A DNA stretch of 23,683 nt from DASRHY01 sp046765875 (GTDB lineage: Bacteria > Actinomycetota > Actinomycetes > Propionibacteriales > Kribbellaceae). Both the position numbers and the translations under genes were made by a program. Of this stretch, positions 13,187-20,982 are shown piece after piece. The notes beneath the pieces were generated by a model. That model was not told where the DNA came from. It was given only the letters and a program-made list of their open reading frames with translations, and searched no databases. Location: contig JBKPSJ010000321.1 in assembly GCA_046765875.1 (NCBI GenBank), positions 1-23,683 on the forward strand. Reading direction: 5' to 3'. The first letter of the stretch is position 1; the number at the start of each line of letters is the position of its first letter.

Positions 13187-13663
13187 GTGGAGCGTGGGTT
13201 CGCACGCGAGCGCCGCGACGGGTTCGACCGGAACCGCCGCGACGAGTCCGACCCGCGGGCCCGGACGATCATCGGCTTCGTCCGGGTCGATCCCGATGAC
13301 ACGGATGATGACACCGATGGCGCCGACAGCACTGACGCGCAAGATCGCACGGTGACGGCCGAGGACGACAGGCAGGCGCGGGTTCGGCTGGAGGATGAGC
13401 AGCGCCGCCGGCTGCTCGACTACGAGGATCGTCGCCGCCGGACGCTGGCCGAGCAAGACCGCCGGGACCGGATCGCCGACGACCTGCGCGAGCGCGACCG
13501 GTACGAGCGCGACGATCGCGGCCGCCTGGCCGATCTGGACCACGACGATCGCGTCCGCGACGAGCTCGAGCACGACGATCGGGTACGCGCCGAGGATGAC
13601 CGCCACGACCGGGCCCGCCGCTACCGGACCCGGGCGGACCTCGAGCGCGACTGGCCGGTCTGA
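13187..13663 (+). CDS. Highly charged Arg/Asp-rich low-complexity protein
   Basis: A 158-aa protein, predicted wholly soluble, with about 41 Arg, 38 Asp and 14 Glu, so nearly 60% of residues are charged. The first 25 residues are Arg-rich. A short ordinary segment (TIIGFVRVDP) follows, then an Asp/Thr-rich acidic stretch (about 35-55). The rest is a mixed-charge region with repeated DDR motifs such as HDDRVR. Ile/Val/Leu/Tyr are sparse but regularly spaced in the last 90 residues, which may allow a helical rod. GTG 13187 has GGGAGGT 6 nt upstream; the frame is open further up but without such a site. Codon third positions are GC-rich, supporting real coding. Composition resembles the 42-aa peptide just upstream, but it lies beyond the terminator and needs its own promoter, which I could not locate. 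No known domain. Confidence 0.65.
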   Translation: MERGFARERRDGFDRNRRDESDPRARTIIGFVRVDPDDTDDDTDGADSTDAQDRTVTAEDDRQARVRLEDEQRRRLLDYEDRRRRTLAEQDRRDRIADDLRERDRYERDDRGRLADLDHDDRVRDELEHDDRVRAEDDRHDRARRYRTRADLERDWPV

Positions 13664-13667
13664 GCGG

Positions 13668-15347
13668 TCAGGCGCGCAGCCAGACGGTGGTGTCGACGGG
13701 GACCTTGCCGTTGGCGAGCGGCTGGCTGGCCAGCAGCACCTCGGTGTCGCCGCCGGGAAGGTCGATCGGCTCGGTGCTGATGTTCACCAGGCAGCGGAAG
13801 CCCGGGTGCCGGGTGAACGAGAGCACGCCCTTCGGGGTGTCCTCGTCCCACTCCAGCCGGCCGTCGCCGAGCGCCTGGTGCTCCTTGCGGATCCGCAGCG
13901 CCGCCTTGTACAGCGACAGCATGCTGTCCGGGTCGGCCGCCTGCGCCTCCGCGGTCAGCGGTGCCCAATCGGCCGGTTGCGGCAGCCACGGCTGGCCGTT
14001 CCCCGGGCCGAACTGATACGGCGGTTCGGAGCCCCCCCAAGGGATCGGCACCCGGCAGCCGTCGCGGCCGCGGACCTTGTGCCCGGACCGCTCCCAGGTC
14101 GGGTCGTCGAGGACATCCTCGGGCAGGTCCTCAACCTCGGGCAGGCCGAGCTCGTCGCCCTGGTAGACATACGCACCGCCTGGCAGCGCGAGCTCGAGCA
14201 GGGCCGCGGCCCGGGCCCGGCGCAGTCCGAGCTCCAGATTGGTCGGGACCCCGCCGGCCGGTGCCTGTGCGTCGATCAGGTCGCGCCCGTACCTGGTGCG
14301 GTGCCGGATCGTGTCGTGGTTGCTGAGCACCCAGGTCGCCGGCGCACCGACCGCCCACAGGTTCTCGGTGGTGTGGACGATCACCTCGCGGAGCTGGTCG
14401 GCGTCCCACGGACAGCGCAGGGCGTCGAAGTTGAACGCCGAGTGCAGCTCGTTCGGCCGCACGTACTTGGCCAGCCGCTCCGCCGGTGACAGCCAGGCCT
14501 CGGCGACGAACACCCGCGGGCCCTCCGGCGTACCGGCGTAGGAGTCCGCGACGGTGCGCCAGTGCTGGTGGATGTCATGCACGGCCGGCTGGTCGTACGT
14601 CGGGTGGCCCGGGTACTTGTCCCCGCGCTCGATCCGCTCCGGCCCGCTCGCCGGTGTGCTCAGATGCTCCGGTACGTCGGGCAGCGAGGGGTCCTTGGCC
14701 ATCGAGTCGGCCACGTCGATCCGGAACCCGTCCACGCCGCGGTCGAACCAGAACCGCAGGACCGAGTCGAACTCGTCGACGATCTCCTGGTTGCCCCAAT
14801 TGAAGTCTGGCTGGGAGATGTCGAACAGGTGCAGGTACCACTGGCCGTCCTCGATCCGCTGCCAGGCGGATCCGCCGAACACGGCCGGCCAGTTCGTCGG
14901 CGGCTGCGCGCCGCCGGGTCCCTTGCCGTCGCGGAACCAGAATCGGTCCCGCTCCCGGGAGCCCTTGCCCGCGGCAAGCGCCGCCTTGAACCAGGGGTGC
15001 TCCCACGAGCAATGGTTCGGCACCAGGTCGATCAGCACTCGCAGGCCGAGCTCGTGCGCCTCCCGGATCAGCGCGTCGGCGTCGTCGAGGTTGCCGAAGT
15101 CGGGGTTGATGCCGCGGTAGTCGGACACGTCGTACCCGCCGTCGAGCAGCGGGGAGGGGTACCAGGGGCTGATCCAGATCGCGTCCACGCCCAGGTCGGC
15201 GAGGTACTGCAGCCGGGCCCGGATGCCGTTCACGTCGCCGATGCCGTCGCCGTCGGAGTCGGCGAACGAGCGCGGGTACACCTGGTAGACGACGGCGCTG
15301 CGCCACCAGTCATCGGCCGGAGGGGTCTGAGCGGCTGCATCGGTCAT
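13668..15347 (-). CDS. GH13 alpha-glucosidase / oligo-glucosidase
   Basis: A 559-aa cytoplasmic glycoside hydrolase family 13 enzyme. The N-terminus reads WWRSAVVYQVYPRSFADSDGDGIGD, with the calcium-binding loop typical of oligo-1,6-glucosidase relatives. Catalytic residues are Asp211 (GFRIDVA, nucleophile), Glu283 (FVAEAW, acid/base) and Asp345 (LSNHDT); DLVPNH is conserved region I. The residues after the nucleophile (VADSMAKDP) look more like actinobacterial alpha-1,4-glucosidases than strict 1,6-enzymes; this is a weak guess. ATG 15347 is chosen because the family N-terminus starts soon after it; the open frame extends 16 residues upstream. It probably hydrolyses the oligosaccharide imported by the neighbouring transporter, although it is on the opposite strand and ends 4 nt from the charged-protein gene. 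Confidence 0.93.
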   Translation of the reverse strand: MTDAAAQTPPADDWWRSAVVYQVYPRSFADSDGDGIGDVNGIRARLQYLADLGVDAIWISPWYPSPLLDGGYDVSDYRGINPDFGNLDDADALIREAHELGLRVLIDLVPNHCSWEHPWFKAALAAGKGSRERDRFWFRDGKGPGGAQPPTNWPAVFGGSAWQRIEDGQWYLHLFDISQPDFNWGNQEIVDEFDSVLRFWFDRGVDGFRIDVADSMAKDPSLPDVPEHLSTPASGPERIERGDKYPGHPTYDQPAVHDIHQHWRTVADSYAGTPEGPRVFVAEAWLSPAERLAKYVRPNELHSAFNFDALRCPWDADQLREVIVHTTENLWAVGAPATWVLSNHDTIRHRTRYGRDLIDAQAPAGGVPTNLELGLRRARAAALLELALPGGAYVYQGDELGLPEVEDLPEDVLDDPTWERSGHKVRGRDGCRVPIPWGGSEPPYQFGPGNGQPWLPQPADWAPLTAEAQAADPDSMLSLYKAALRIRKEHQALGDGRLEWDEDTPKGVLSFTRHPGFRCLVNISTEPIDLPGGDTEVLLASQPLANGKVPVDTTVWLRA

Positions 15348-15432
15348 GCGCACCAGACTGTCATGGCCGCTCAACCGCGGTGACGGGTGTCTCACGGCGC
15401 ACCCCGGCTGTCCGGGAGGGCCCCGCCGTGGC

Positions 15433-15459
15433 TAGTCTCGGCCCGACGGGATACGTCGG
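15433..15459 (+). promoter_or_regulatory. Possible sucC promoter with hairpin at the transcript start
   Basis: TAGTCT (15433-15438) fits a -10 box. The predicted start falls within a perfect hairpin, CCGACG-GGATA-CGTCGG (15443-15459). The leader to the GTG would be about 98 nt. No clear -35 box was found. Confidence 0.3.
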
Positions 15460-15542
15460 CTGACGGTGCCCTCCTTCCACAGCAGAGCCCGTACGAAGCC
15501 ACGCCCCGGCCGACCGACTGGTGAGAGAGGGCATCGGACATC

Positions 15543-16721
15543 GTGGACCTGATGGAGTACCAGGCGAAGTCGCTGTTCGCCAAGCACGGCGTGAGGACGA
15601 CCGTCGGTGAGGTCGCCACCACCGCGGAGGAGGCCAGGGCCGCGGCCGAGAGGATCGGCGGCAGGGTGGTCGTCAAGGCGCAGGTCAAGACCGGTGGCCG
15701 GGGCAAGGCCGGAGGCGTCAAGCTGGCCGACGATCCCGCCGACGCGGAGGCGAAGGCGAACACCATCCTCGGACTGGACATCAAGGGCCACATCGTCAAG
15801 AAGCTGAACATCGTGCCGGCCGCCAGCATCGCCGAGGAGTATTACTTCTCGTTCCTGGTCGACCGCGCCAACCGCGCCTACCTGTCGATCGCCAGCGCCG
15901 AGGGCGGTGTCGAGATCGAGGAGGTCGCGCACACGAACCCGGACGCGGTCGCCCAGGTGTCGATCGACCCGGCGACCGGTGTCGATCTGGCCAAGGCCCG
16001 CGAGATCGCGGTCGCGGCGAAGTTTCCCGCCGACGTGGTCGACGCCGCGGCGGAGCAGATCGTCAAGCTGTATGAGGTGTTCATCGAGGAGGACGCCTCG
16101 CTGGTCGAGGTCAACCCGCTGGTCAGGCTCGCCGACGGCTCGGTCGAGGCGCTCGACGGCAAGGTGACGCTGGACGGCAACGCCGACTTCCGCCACCCCG
16201 ACCACGCCGAGTTCGAGGACCCGAGCGCGGACGACCCGCTGGAGGCGAAGGCCAAGGAGCAGGACCTCAACTACGTCAAGCTGGACGGCTCGGTCGGCAT
16301 CATCGGCAACGGCGCCGGCCTGGTGATGTCCACCCTCGACGTGGTCGCATACGCCGGTGAGGCGTACGGCGGTGTCGAGCCGGCGAACTTCCTCGACATC
16401 GGCGGCGGCGCGAACGCCGACGTGATGGCCGCGGGCCTCGAGGTGATCATGTCCGACCGCCAGGTGGAAAGCGTGTTCGTCAACGTGTTCGGTGGCATCA
16501 CCGCATGCGACGAGGTCGCCAACGGAATCGTCCAGGCTTTCGAACTGCTTGCCTCGCGCAACGAACACGTCGACCGGCCGCTGGTGGTCCGGCTGGACGG
16601 GAACAACGCCGAGGAGGGTCGCCGGATCCTCACCGAGGCGAACCTCGACGGCGTGGAGCAGGTGGACACGATGGACGGCGCCGCCAAGCGTGCGGCCGAG
16701 CTGGCTGCGGCCGGGAAGTAG
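15543..16721 (+). CDS. sucC: Succinyl-CoA synthetase (ADP-forming) beta subunit
   Basis: A 392-aa ATP-grasp subunit of the TCA-cycle enzyme that converts succinyl-CoA to succinate with substrate-level phosphorylation. The N-terminus MDLMEYQAKSLFAKHGV is the family start; VVKAQVKTGGRGKAGGV is the nucleotide-grasp segment; EVNPL carries a metal ligand; and FLDIGGGAN and VNVFGGITACDEVANGI are the C-terminal succinate/phosphate-binding motifs. The start is taken as GTG 15543 by alignment with the family; AGAGAGGG is about 11 nt upstream, and ATG 15552 is the alternative. The sucD gene follows after 12 nt in the same operon. Confidence 0.97.
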   Translation: MDLMEYQAKSLFAKHGVRTTVGEVATTAEEARAAAERIGGRVVVKAQVKTGGRGKAGGVKLADDPADAEAKANTILGLDIKGHIVKKLNIVPAASIAEEYYFSFLVDRANRAYLSIASAEGGVEIEEVAHTNPDAVAQVSIDPATGVDLAKAREIAVAAKFPADVVDAAAEQIVKLYEVFIEEDASLVEVNPLVRLADGSVEALDGKVTLDGNADFRHPDHAEFEDPSADDPLEAKAKEQDLNYVKLDGSVGIIGNGAGLVMSTLDVVAYAGEAYGGVEPANFLDIGGGANADVMAAGLEVIMSDRQVESVFVNVFGGITACDEVANGIVQAFELLASRNEHVDRPLVVRLDGNNAEEGRRILTEANLDGVEQVDTMDGAAKRAAELAAAGK

Positions 16722-16733
16722 GGGAACACACCG

Positions 16734-17621
16734 ATGTCAGTCTTCCTGAACAAGGGCAGCAAGGTCATCGTCCAGGGTATGACCGGCGCCGAGGGCACCC
16801 GGCACACCAAGCGGATGCTTGCCTCGGGCACCGATATCGTCGGCGGCGTCAATCCGCGCAAGGCAGGGCAGACCGCCGACTTCGACGGCAAGGCGATCCC
16901 GGTTTTCGGCACCGTGGCGGAGGCGATGGAGGCGGCCGGCGCGAACGTGAGCGTGGTCTTCGTACCGCCGAGGTTCGCCAAGGATGCCGCGATCGAAGCG
17001 ATCGACGCCGGCATCCCGCTGGTGGTGGTGATCACCGAGGGCATCCCGGTGCACGACACCGCCGCATTCTTCGCTCATGCGCAGGCCTCCGGCAAGACCC
17101 GGATCATCGGCCCGAACTGCCCGGGCATCATCACCCCGGGCGAGTCGAACGCCGGCATCATTCCGTCCGACATCGCCGGCTCGGGGCGGATCGGACTGGT
17201 CAGCAAGTCCGGCACCCTGACGTACCAGATGATGTATGAGCTTCGCGACTTCGGCTTCTCGACCGCGATCGGCATCGGCGGCGACCCGATCATCGGCACC
17301 ACTCACATCGACGCGCTGGAGGCGTTCCAGGCCGACCCGGACACCGACGCGATCGTGATGATCGGCGAGATCGGCGGCGACGCCGAGGAGCGCGCGGCCG
17401 CCTTCGTCAAGGAGAACGTCACCAAGCCGGTGGTCGGCTACGTCGCGGGCTTCACCGCGCCCGAGGGCAAGACGATGGGTCACGCGGGTGCGATCGTGTC
17501 CGGCTCGTCCGGTACCGCGGCCGCCAAGCAGGAGGCGCTCGAGGCAGTCGGCGTCAAGGTCGGCAAGACGCCGTCGGAGACCGCCCGGCTGATGCGGGAG
17601 ATCATGCAGGATCTGAACTAG
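16734..17621 (+). CDS. sucD: Succinyl-CoA synthetase alpha subunit
   Basis: A 295-aa subunit that binds CoA in its N-terminal Rossmann domain (VIVQGMTGAEGTRHTKRML) and carries the phosphohistidine His250 in KTMGHAGAIVSGSSGTA. The GPNCPGIITPGE stretch and SGTLTYQMMYEL are family-typical. Length is normal. AGGGGA about 10 nt upstream serves the ATG. It acts as a heteromer with SucC. Its stop lies 4 nt from the stop of the convergent sensor-domain gene, leaving no space for a separate terminator. Confidence 0.97.
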   Translation: MSVFLNKGSKVIVQGMTGAEGTRHTKRMLASGTDIVGGVNPRKAGQTADFDGKAIPVFGTVAEAMEAAGANVSVVFVPPRFAKDAAIEAIDAGIPLVVVITEGIPVHDTAAFFAHAQASGKTRIIGPNCPGIITPGESNAGIIPSDIAGSGRIGLVSKSGTLTYQMMYELRDFGFSTAIGIGGDPIIGTTHIDALEAFQADPDTDAIVMIGEIGGDAEERAAAFVKENVTKPVVGYVAGFTAPEGKTMGHAGAIVSGSSGTAAAKQEALEAVGVKVGKTPSETARLMREIMQDLN

Positions 17622-17625
17622 CGCC

Positions 17626-18954
17626 TTACTTGTACGACATGCTCCGGTGCGCGGCCCGGGCCACGGTCGTCGCGAACTCCTGATCTGTCACGTCCAGGCC
17701 GTTGAGGCTCAGGAACAGCAGATAGGTGACGCGCTTGCCGGCCTGGGCCGCGCCCACGCGGTAGGTCAGGTTGCTGCCGTTCGCCAGCCCGATGCGCACC
17801 ACCCAGGTCTGGCCGGTCACCCCGGCCTCGCCGCCGACCGTCGCGGACCGCCGAGTGGTCACGTTGGAGTGACTGGCATTGCACTTGGCCATCGTGGTGC
17901 GCATACCGGCGAGATACTGGCCGGCCACCTTCGCCGAGCTGAACTCGAAGATCTTGGTGTCCATCCCGAACTCGGTCGGGACCTTCGCGCCGACCGGGAG
18001 GTAGGTACGGGCCGCCGTCCGCACCGGCTTGGCCGTTGGCTGGTTGGTCTCGCCGCAGTCGGTCTGCGGGTTGGTGCCGGCGTCGACGCCGACCCACGGT
18101 TCCTTGACCTTGCTGAGGACCGGAAGGTCGATCGCGGTCATGAAGCCGGCCGGCTCGCCGACCGCCGGGAGCAGCGACGGCGTCAGCACCTGTGAGCGCG
18201 GGCAGGTCGACTTGGTCTCGGAGCACAGCCGCATCATCGCGTCCGTGCCGGCTGCGACCGGGCCCGTCGTCTTCGGCGTGCCGGACGCGACCGTTATGTA
18301 CTCCAGCACCATCATGGCCGGCCCGGTGCCGGTTACGGTGAGAGTCCGGTACCGCTCCTTGCCGCCGCCGACCGGCTGTGCGAACACCGCCACCGTGCCG
18401 CGGTCCCCGAGACCGTCGGCGGTGTAGCTGGTGACCAGCCGTTGCTGCGGCGTTGTACAAGTGGCCAGCCAGTTGAGCACGGTGTCGTAGGCCTTCGCGG
18501 CGGTGCGGCTGTCGAGGGACAACTCGACGTACTCGATCGCGGTGGAGTCGCCGTTCTTGAACTGGCGCACCCAGGTGCGTATCCCGGCCGGATCGGCGAA
18601 CCGCTGCGCCTGGCAGGTGAACGACCGCTCCGGCACCTGCACACCCTCGTTGGTGGTCGAGACCTGCCAGGGTCCGCCGGACAACGTCTTCGCGCCGTCG
18701 GCGTCGAGCAGGAACGTGTCCTTGGCCAGCATCGTGGAGTCGCCGCGCTGGTCGTCCGCTCCGGCAGTGCCGGCCTGCGCGGCCGGCCCGCCCTTGTCGC
18801 GAGTACCGGCCCACACGACGTACGCGGCACCACCGATGAGCAGGGCGAGCACGACCACGATCCCGAACAGTTGCTGACGCCGCCTGGTCCTCTTCCGGCG
18901 GGCCTGCCGCACAGCGGCGCGGCTGGTCCGTTCAAGCCGGTGAGAGCCGGTCAT
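17626..18954 (-). CDS. Membrane-anchored protein with two PknH-like extracellular sensor lobes
   Basis: A 442-aa protein with a strongly basic cytosolic N-terminus (about 1-27), one membrane helix at about 29-50 (LFGIVVVLALLIGGAAYVVW) and a long extracytoplasmic part. Two similar halves follow (about 70-230 and 250-442), each with the pattern seen in PknH_C-type sensor domains: a Cys-containing strand, an AxxYDxxLxWLxxC or GQYLAGMRTTMAKC helix, and a final beta-rich segment. Seven or so extracellular cysteines could form disulfides. No kinase domain is present, so it is a free-standing sensor or lipid/ligand-binding protein. AGGAGGT is 10 nt before the ATG, a rather long spacing. It occupies the place of Rv0953c-Rv0954 in the M. 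tuberculosis order. Ligand unknown. Confidence 0.75.
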   Translation of the reverse strand: MTGSHRLERTSRAAVRQARRKRTRRRQQLFGIVVVLALLIGGAAYVVWAGTRDKGGPAAQAGTAGADDQRGDSTMLAKDTFLLDADGAKTLSGGPWQVSTTNEGVQVPERSFTCQAQRFADPAGIRTWVRQFKNGDSTAIEYVELSLDSRTAAKAYDTVLNWLATCTTPQQRLVTSYTADGLGDRGTVAVFAQPVGGGKERYRTLTVTGTGPAMMVLEYITVASGTPKTTGPVAAGTDAMMRLCSETKSTCPRSQVLTPSLLPAVGEPAGFMTAIDLPVLSKVKEPWVGVDAGTNPQTDCGETNQPTAKPVRTAARTYLPVGAKVPTEFGMDTKIFEFSSAKVAGQYLAGMRTTMAKCNASHSNVTTRRSATVGGEAGVTGQTWVVRIGLANGSNLTYRVGAAQAGKRVTYLLFLSLNGLDVTDQEFATTVARAAHRSMSYK

Positions 18955-19100
18955 GCTGCGGTGTACCTCCTGAGTGATCTACCCGACCGTACCGAGGCGG
19001 GCAAGCCATCCAGCAACGGGGATCGAAGTCTTCCATTACAGCCGAGTCACCCGGCGTGTCACCCGGAGAACCATCTCAGCAGCAACGACCATGGGTCCAG

Positions 19101-20324
19101 ATGACCGACCTCGACAACCGCCGGCCGGGACGTCCGGGATCCCCTGACCGCGATCTTCCCCAGCAGCCGGCTCCGAAACCGGTGACATTGTCCGCAGTCG
19201 TCGCGGCGGGTGCTTGTCTGCTCACCGGATTGGTGGCCTGCACGGCTCTATCGGTCGTCGGCTGGCTCGCCGCCACGTTCGGTGGTACGTCCGGTGCGGT
19301 CCGTGCCGGTGCGCTGGCCTGGCTGGCCGCGCACAAGACGAGCGTCGCGATACCCGGTGGACACTTCTCTGTCGCGCCGCTCGGACTGACGCTGGTGATC
19401 GTGGTCTGCCTGTACCGCGGCGGCCGCTACGCCGCCCGGATCAGTGCGGCCGATCTCACCGGCGACCTGGTCACGGCATCGGCCGTGTTGGCGATCACGT
19501 ACGGCGCCGGCGCCGCACTGGTCGCGGTACTGGCCTCCGACGACCGGTTCGGGGTGCAGGCGCTGTCCGCGTTCGTCGCGGCCGGATCGGTGGCGCTGGT
19601 GGCCGGTACGGCCGGCGTGCTGGCCGAGTCCGGTGCGGGGGAGGACATCCTCGACGCCACGCCGGACTGGCTCCGCGACGCCGTACCAGCCGGGCTGGCG
19701 GCCGCGGCCGCGCTGTTCGTCGCGGGCGGGCTGATGGTGGTGCTGTCATTGGCGCTGCGCTTCGGCACGGCCAGCGACCTCATCGAGTCGCTCAACCCCG
19801 GACCTGTCGGCGCCGTCGTGCTGTTCGCGGTATGTGCGGTCATGGTCCCGAACGCGATCGTGTACGCGGTGGCGTTCCTGGCCGGGCCCGGATTCCAGGT
19901 CGGGACGGGCACAGTAGTGGCGCCTACCGGGGTCGAACTGGGCAGGCTTCCGGCGCTGCCGCTGCTGGCCGCACTGCCGGAGGACGGGGCCACGCCGACG
20001 TACCTGATGGTGCTGACGGCGGCGGTGCCGTTCCTGGCCGGCATCGCGGCCGGGCTGGTGCTGGCCAGGCGGGCGCGCCAGGCGGCGTACCGGAACACGC
20101 CGGTGGGATGGCACGGTCTGATCGCACGAGCGCTCGTGGCGGGGGTGGTCACGGCTCTCGCGCTGTTGGTCGCGATGGTGCTGGCCAGTGGTTCGGCCGG
20201 TCCGGGCCGGATGGCCGACGTCGGTGTCGCGGACCTGCTCACCGCCGCGCTGACCCCGGCAGCGGGTGTGGCTCTCGGCGCAGTTGCCGCTTCGCTGCTG
20301 GCGATCCGCCGGCGGCCGATCTGA
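19101..20324 (+). CDS. PerM/DUF6350-type polytopic membrane protein
   Basis: A 407-aa protein with a short proline-rich cytosolic head (to about residue 28) and roughly nine to ten hydrophobic helices. It is rich in Ala, Val, Leu and Gly and has short loops. Its place directly before purN-purH and after sucCD is the place of Rv0955 (PerM) in M. tuberculosis, a cell-division-associated membrane protein reported to stabilise FtsB; composition and length fit that family (DUF6350). ATG 19101 is chosen because MTDL is a typical opening; a GTG at 19056 would add 15 residues. Neither has a good ribosome binding site. Function is inferred by synteny and family. Confidence 0.8.
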   Translation: MTDLDNRRPGRPGSPDRDLPQQPAPKPVTLSAVVAAGACLLTGLVACTALSVVGWLAATFGGTSGAVRAGALAWLAAHKTSVAIPGGHFSVAPLGLTLVIVVCLYRGGRYAARISAADLTGDLVTASAVLAITYGAGAALVAVLASDDRFGVQALSAFVAAGSVALVAGTAGVLAESGAGEDILDATPDWLRDAVPAGLAAAAALFVAGGLMVVLSLALRFGTASDLIESLNPGPVGAVVLFAVCAVMVPNAIVYAVAFLAGPGFQVGTGTVVAPTGVELGRLPALPLLAALPEDGATPTYLMVLTAAVPFLAGIAAGLVLARRARQAAYRNTPVGWHGLIARALVAGVVTALALLVAMVLASGSAGPGRMADVGVADLLTAALTPAAGVALGAVAASLLAIRRRPI

Positions 20325-20340
20325 GACCTGCTCGCCGGTT

Positions 20341-20361
20341 CCTACCCAGCCGCTGGGTAGG
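20341..20361. promoter_or_regulatory. Perfect 9-bp-arm palindrome overlapping the purN -10 box
   Basis: CCTACCCAG-CCG-CTGGGTAGG. The right arm shares TAGG with the -10 candidate TAGGGT (20358-20363). It starts 17 nt after the perM-like stop. It can be an operator for a purine or other regulator, or a tight terminator hairpin for the upstream gene. Confidence 0.6.
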
Positions 20362-20363
20362 GT
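20358..20363 (+). promoter_or_regulatory. -10 box (TAGGGT) of a predicted leaderless purN transcript
   Basis: TAGGGT ends 7 nt before GTG 20371, which has no Shine-Dalgarno sequence. The expected transcription start is at the start codon. Confidence 0.45.
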
Positions 20364-20370
20364 GCGGTAC

Positions 20371-20982
20371 GTGCCAGATCCGAAGAAGCTCGTGGTGCTG
20401 GTGTCCGGGTCCGGCTCCAACCTGCAGGCCCTGCTGGACGCCTGCGCCGACCCGTCGTACGGCGCCCGGGTCGTCGCCGTCGGTGCCGACCGGGACGGGA
20501 TCGAGGGACTGGACCGGGCCGCCCGGCACGGCGTACCCACCTTCGTGCACCGGGTGAAGGACTATCCCGACCGGGCCGAGTGGGACGCGGCGCTGACCGA
20601 GTCGGTCGCGGCGTACCATCCCGACCTCGTCATCTCGGCGGGCTTCCTCAAGCTGGTCGGCGACAAGTTCCTCGGCGCGTTCGGCGACCGGTACGTCAAC
20701 ACCCACAACGCACTGCTGCCGAGCTTCCCGGGCATCCACGGCCCGCGCGACGCGCTCGCGTACGGCGTCAAGGTCACCGGTGCGACCCTGTTCTTCGTCG
20801 ACGGCGGTGTCGACTCCGGCCCGATCGTCGCGCAGGTCACCGTCCCGGTCGCCGACGACGACACCGAGGACACGCTGACCGAGCGGATCAAGCAGGTCGA
20901 GCGCCGCCAGCTCGTCGAGTACGTGGGCCGGATGGTCCGCGAGGGCTGGACCATCAACGGACGAAAGGTCACCATCCCGTGA
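20371..20982 (+). CDS. purN: Phosphoribosylglycinamide formyltransferase
   Basis: A 203-aa enzyme of purine synthesis (third step): it moves a formyl group from 10-formyl-tetrahydrofolate to GAR. VLVSGSGSNLQALLD is the phosphate-binding loop. The catalytic residues Asn110 and His112 (VNTHNALLPSFPGIHG) and Asp148 (GGVDSGPIV) match the N106-H108-D144 set of the E. coli enzyme. The GTG start at 20371 gives the normal N-terminus; an in-frame GTG at 20362 overlaps the -10 box and is less likely. The stop overlaps the purH start by 4 nt (GTGA), so the two are co-translated. Confidence 0.95.
   Translation: MPDPKKLVVLVSGSGSNLQALLDACADPSYGARVVAVGADRDGIEGLDRAARHGVPTFVHRVKDYPDRAEWDAALTESVAAYHPDLVISAGFLKLVGDKFLGAFGDRYVNTHNALLPSFPGIHGPRDALAYGVKVTGATLFFVDGGVDSGPIVAQVTVPVADDDTEDTLTERIKQVERRQLVEYVGRMVREGWTINGRKVTIP

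Noticed and set aside
12554..13606. Minus-strand open frame of 350 aa rich in Val, Ala, Ile and Leu across the permease end and charged genes
   Set aside because: The hydrophobic look comes from reading Asp/Arg codons backwards (GAC to GTC). It crosses a permease gene and a strong terminator, and lacks a ribosome binding site.
20580..20978. Upstream extension of the purH frame inside purN
   Set aside because: The extra residues are Arg/Gly-rich noise; GTG 20979 gives the normal PurH start and a typical 4-nt overlap.
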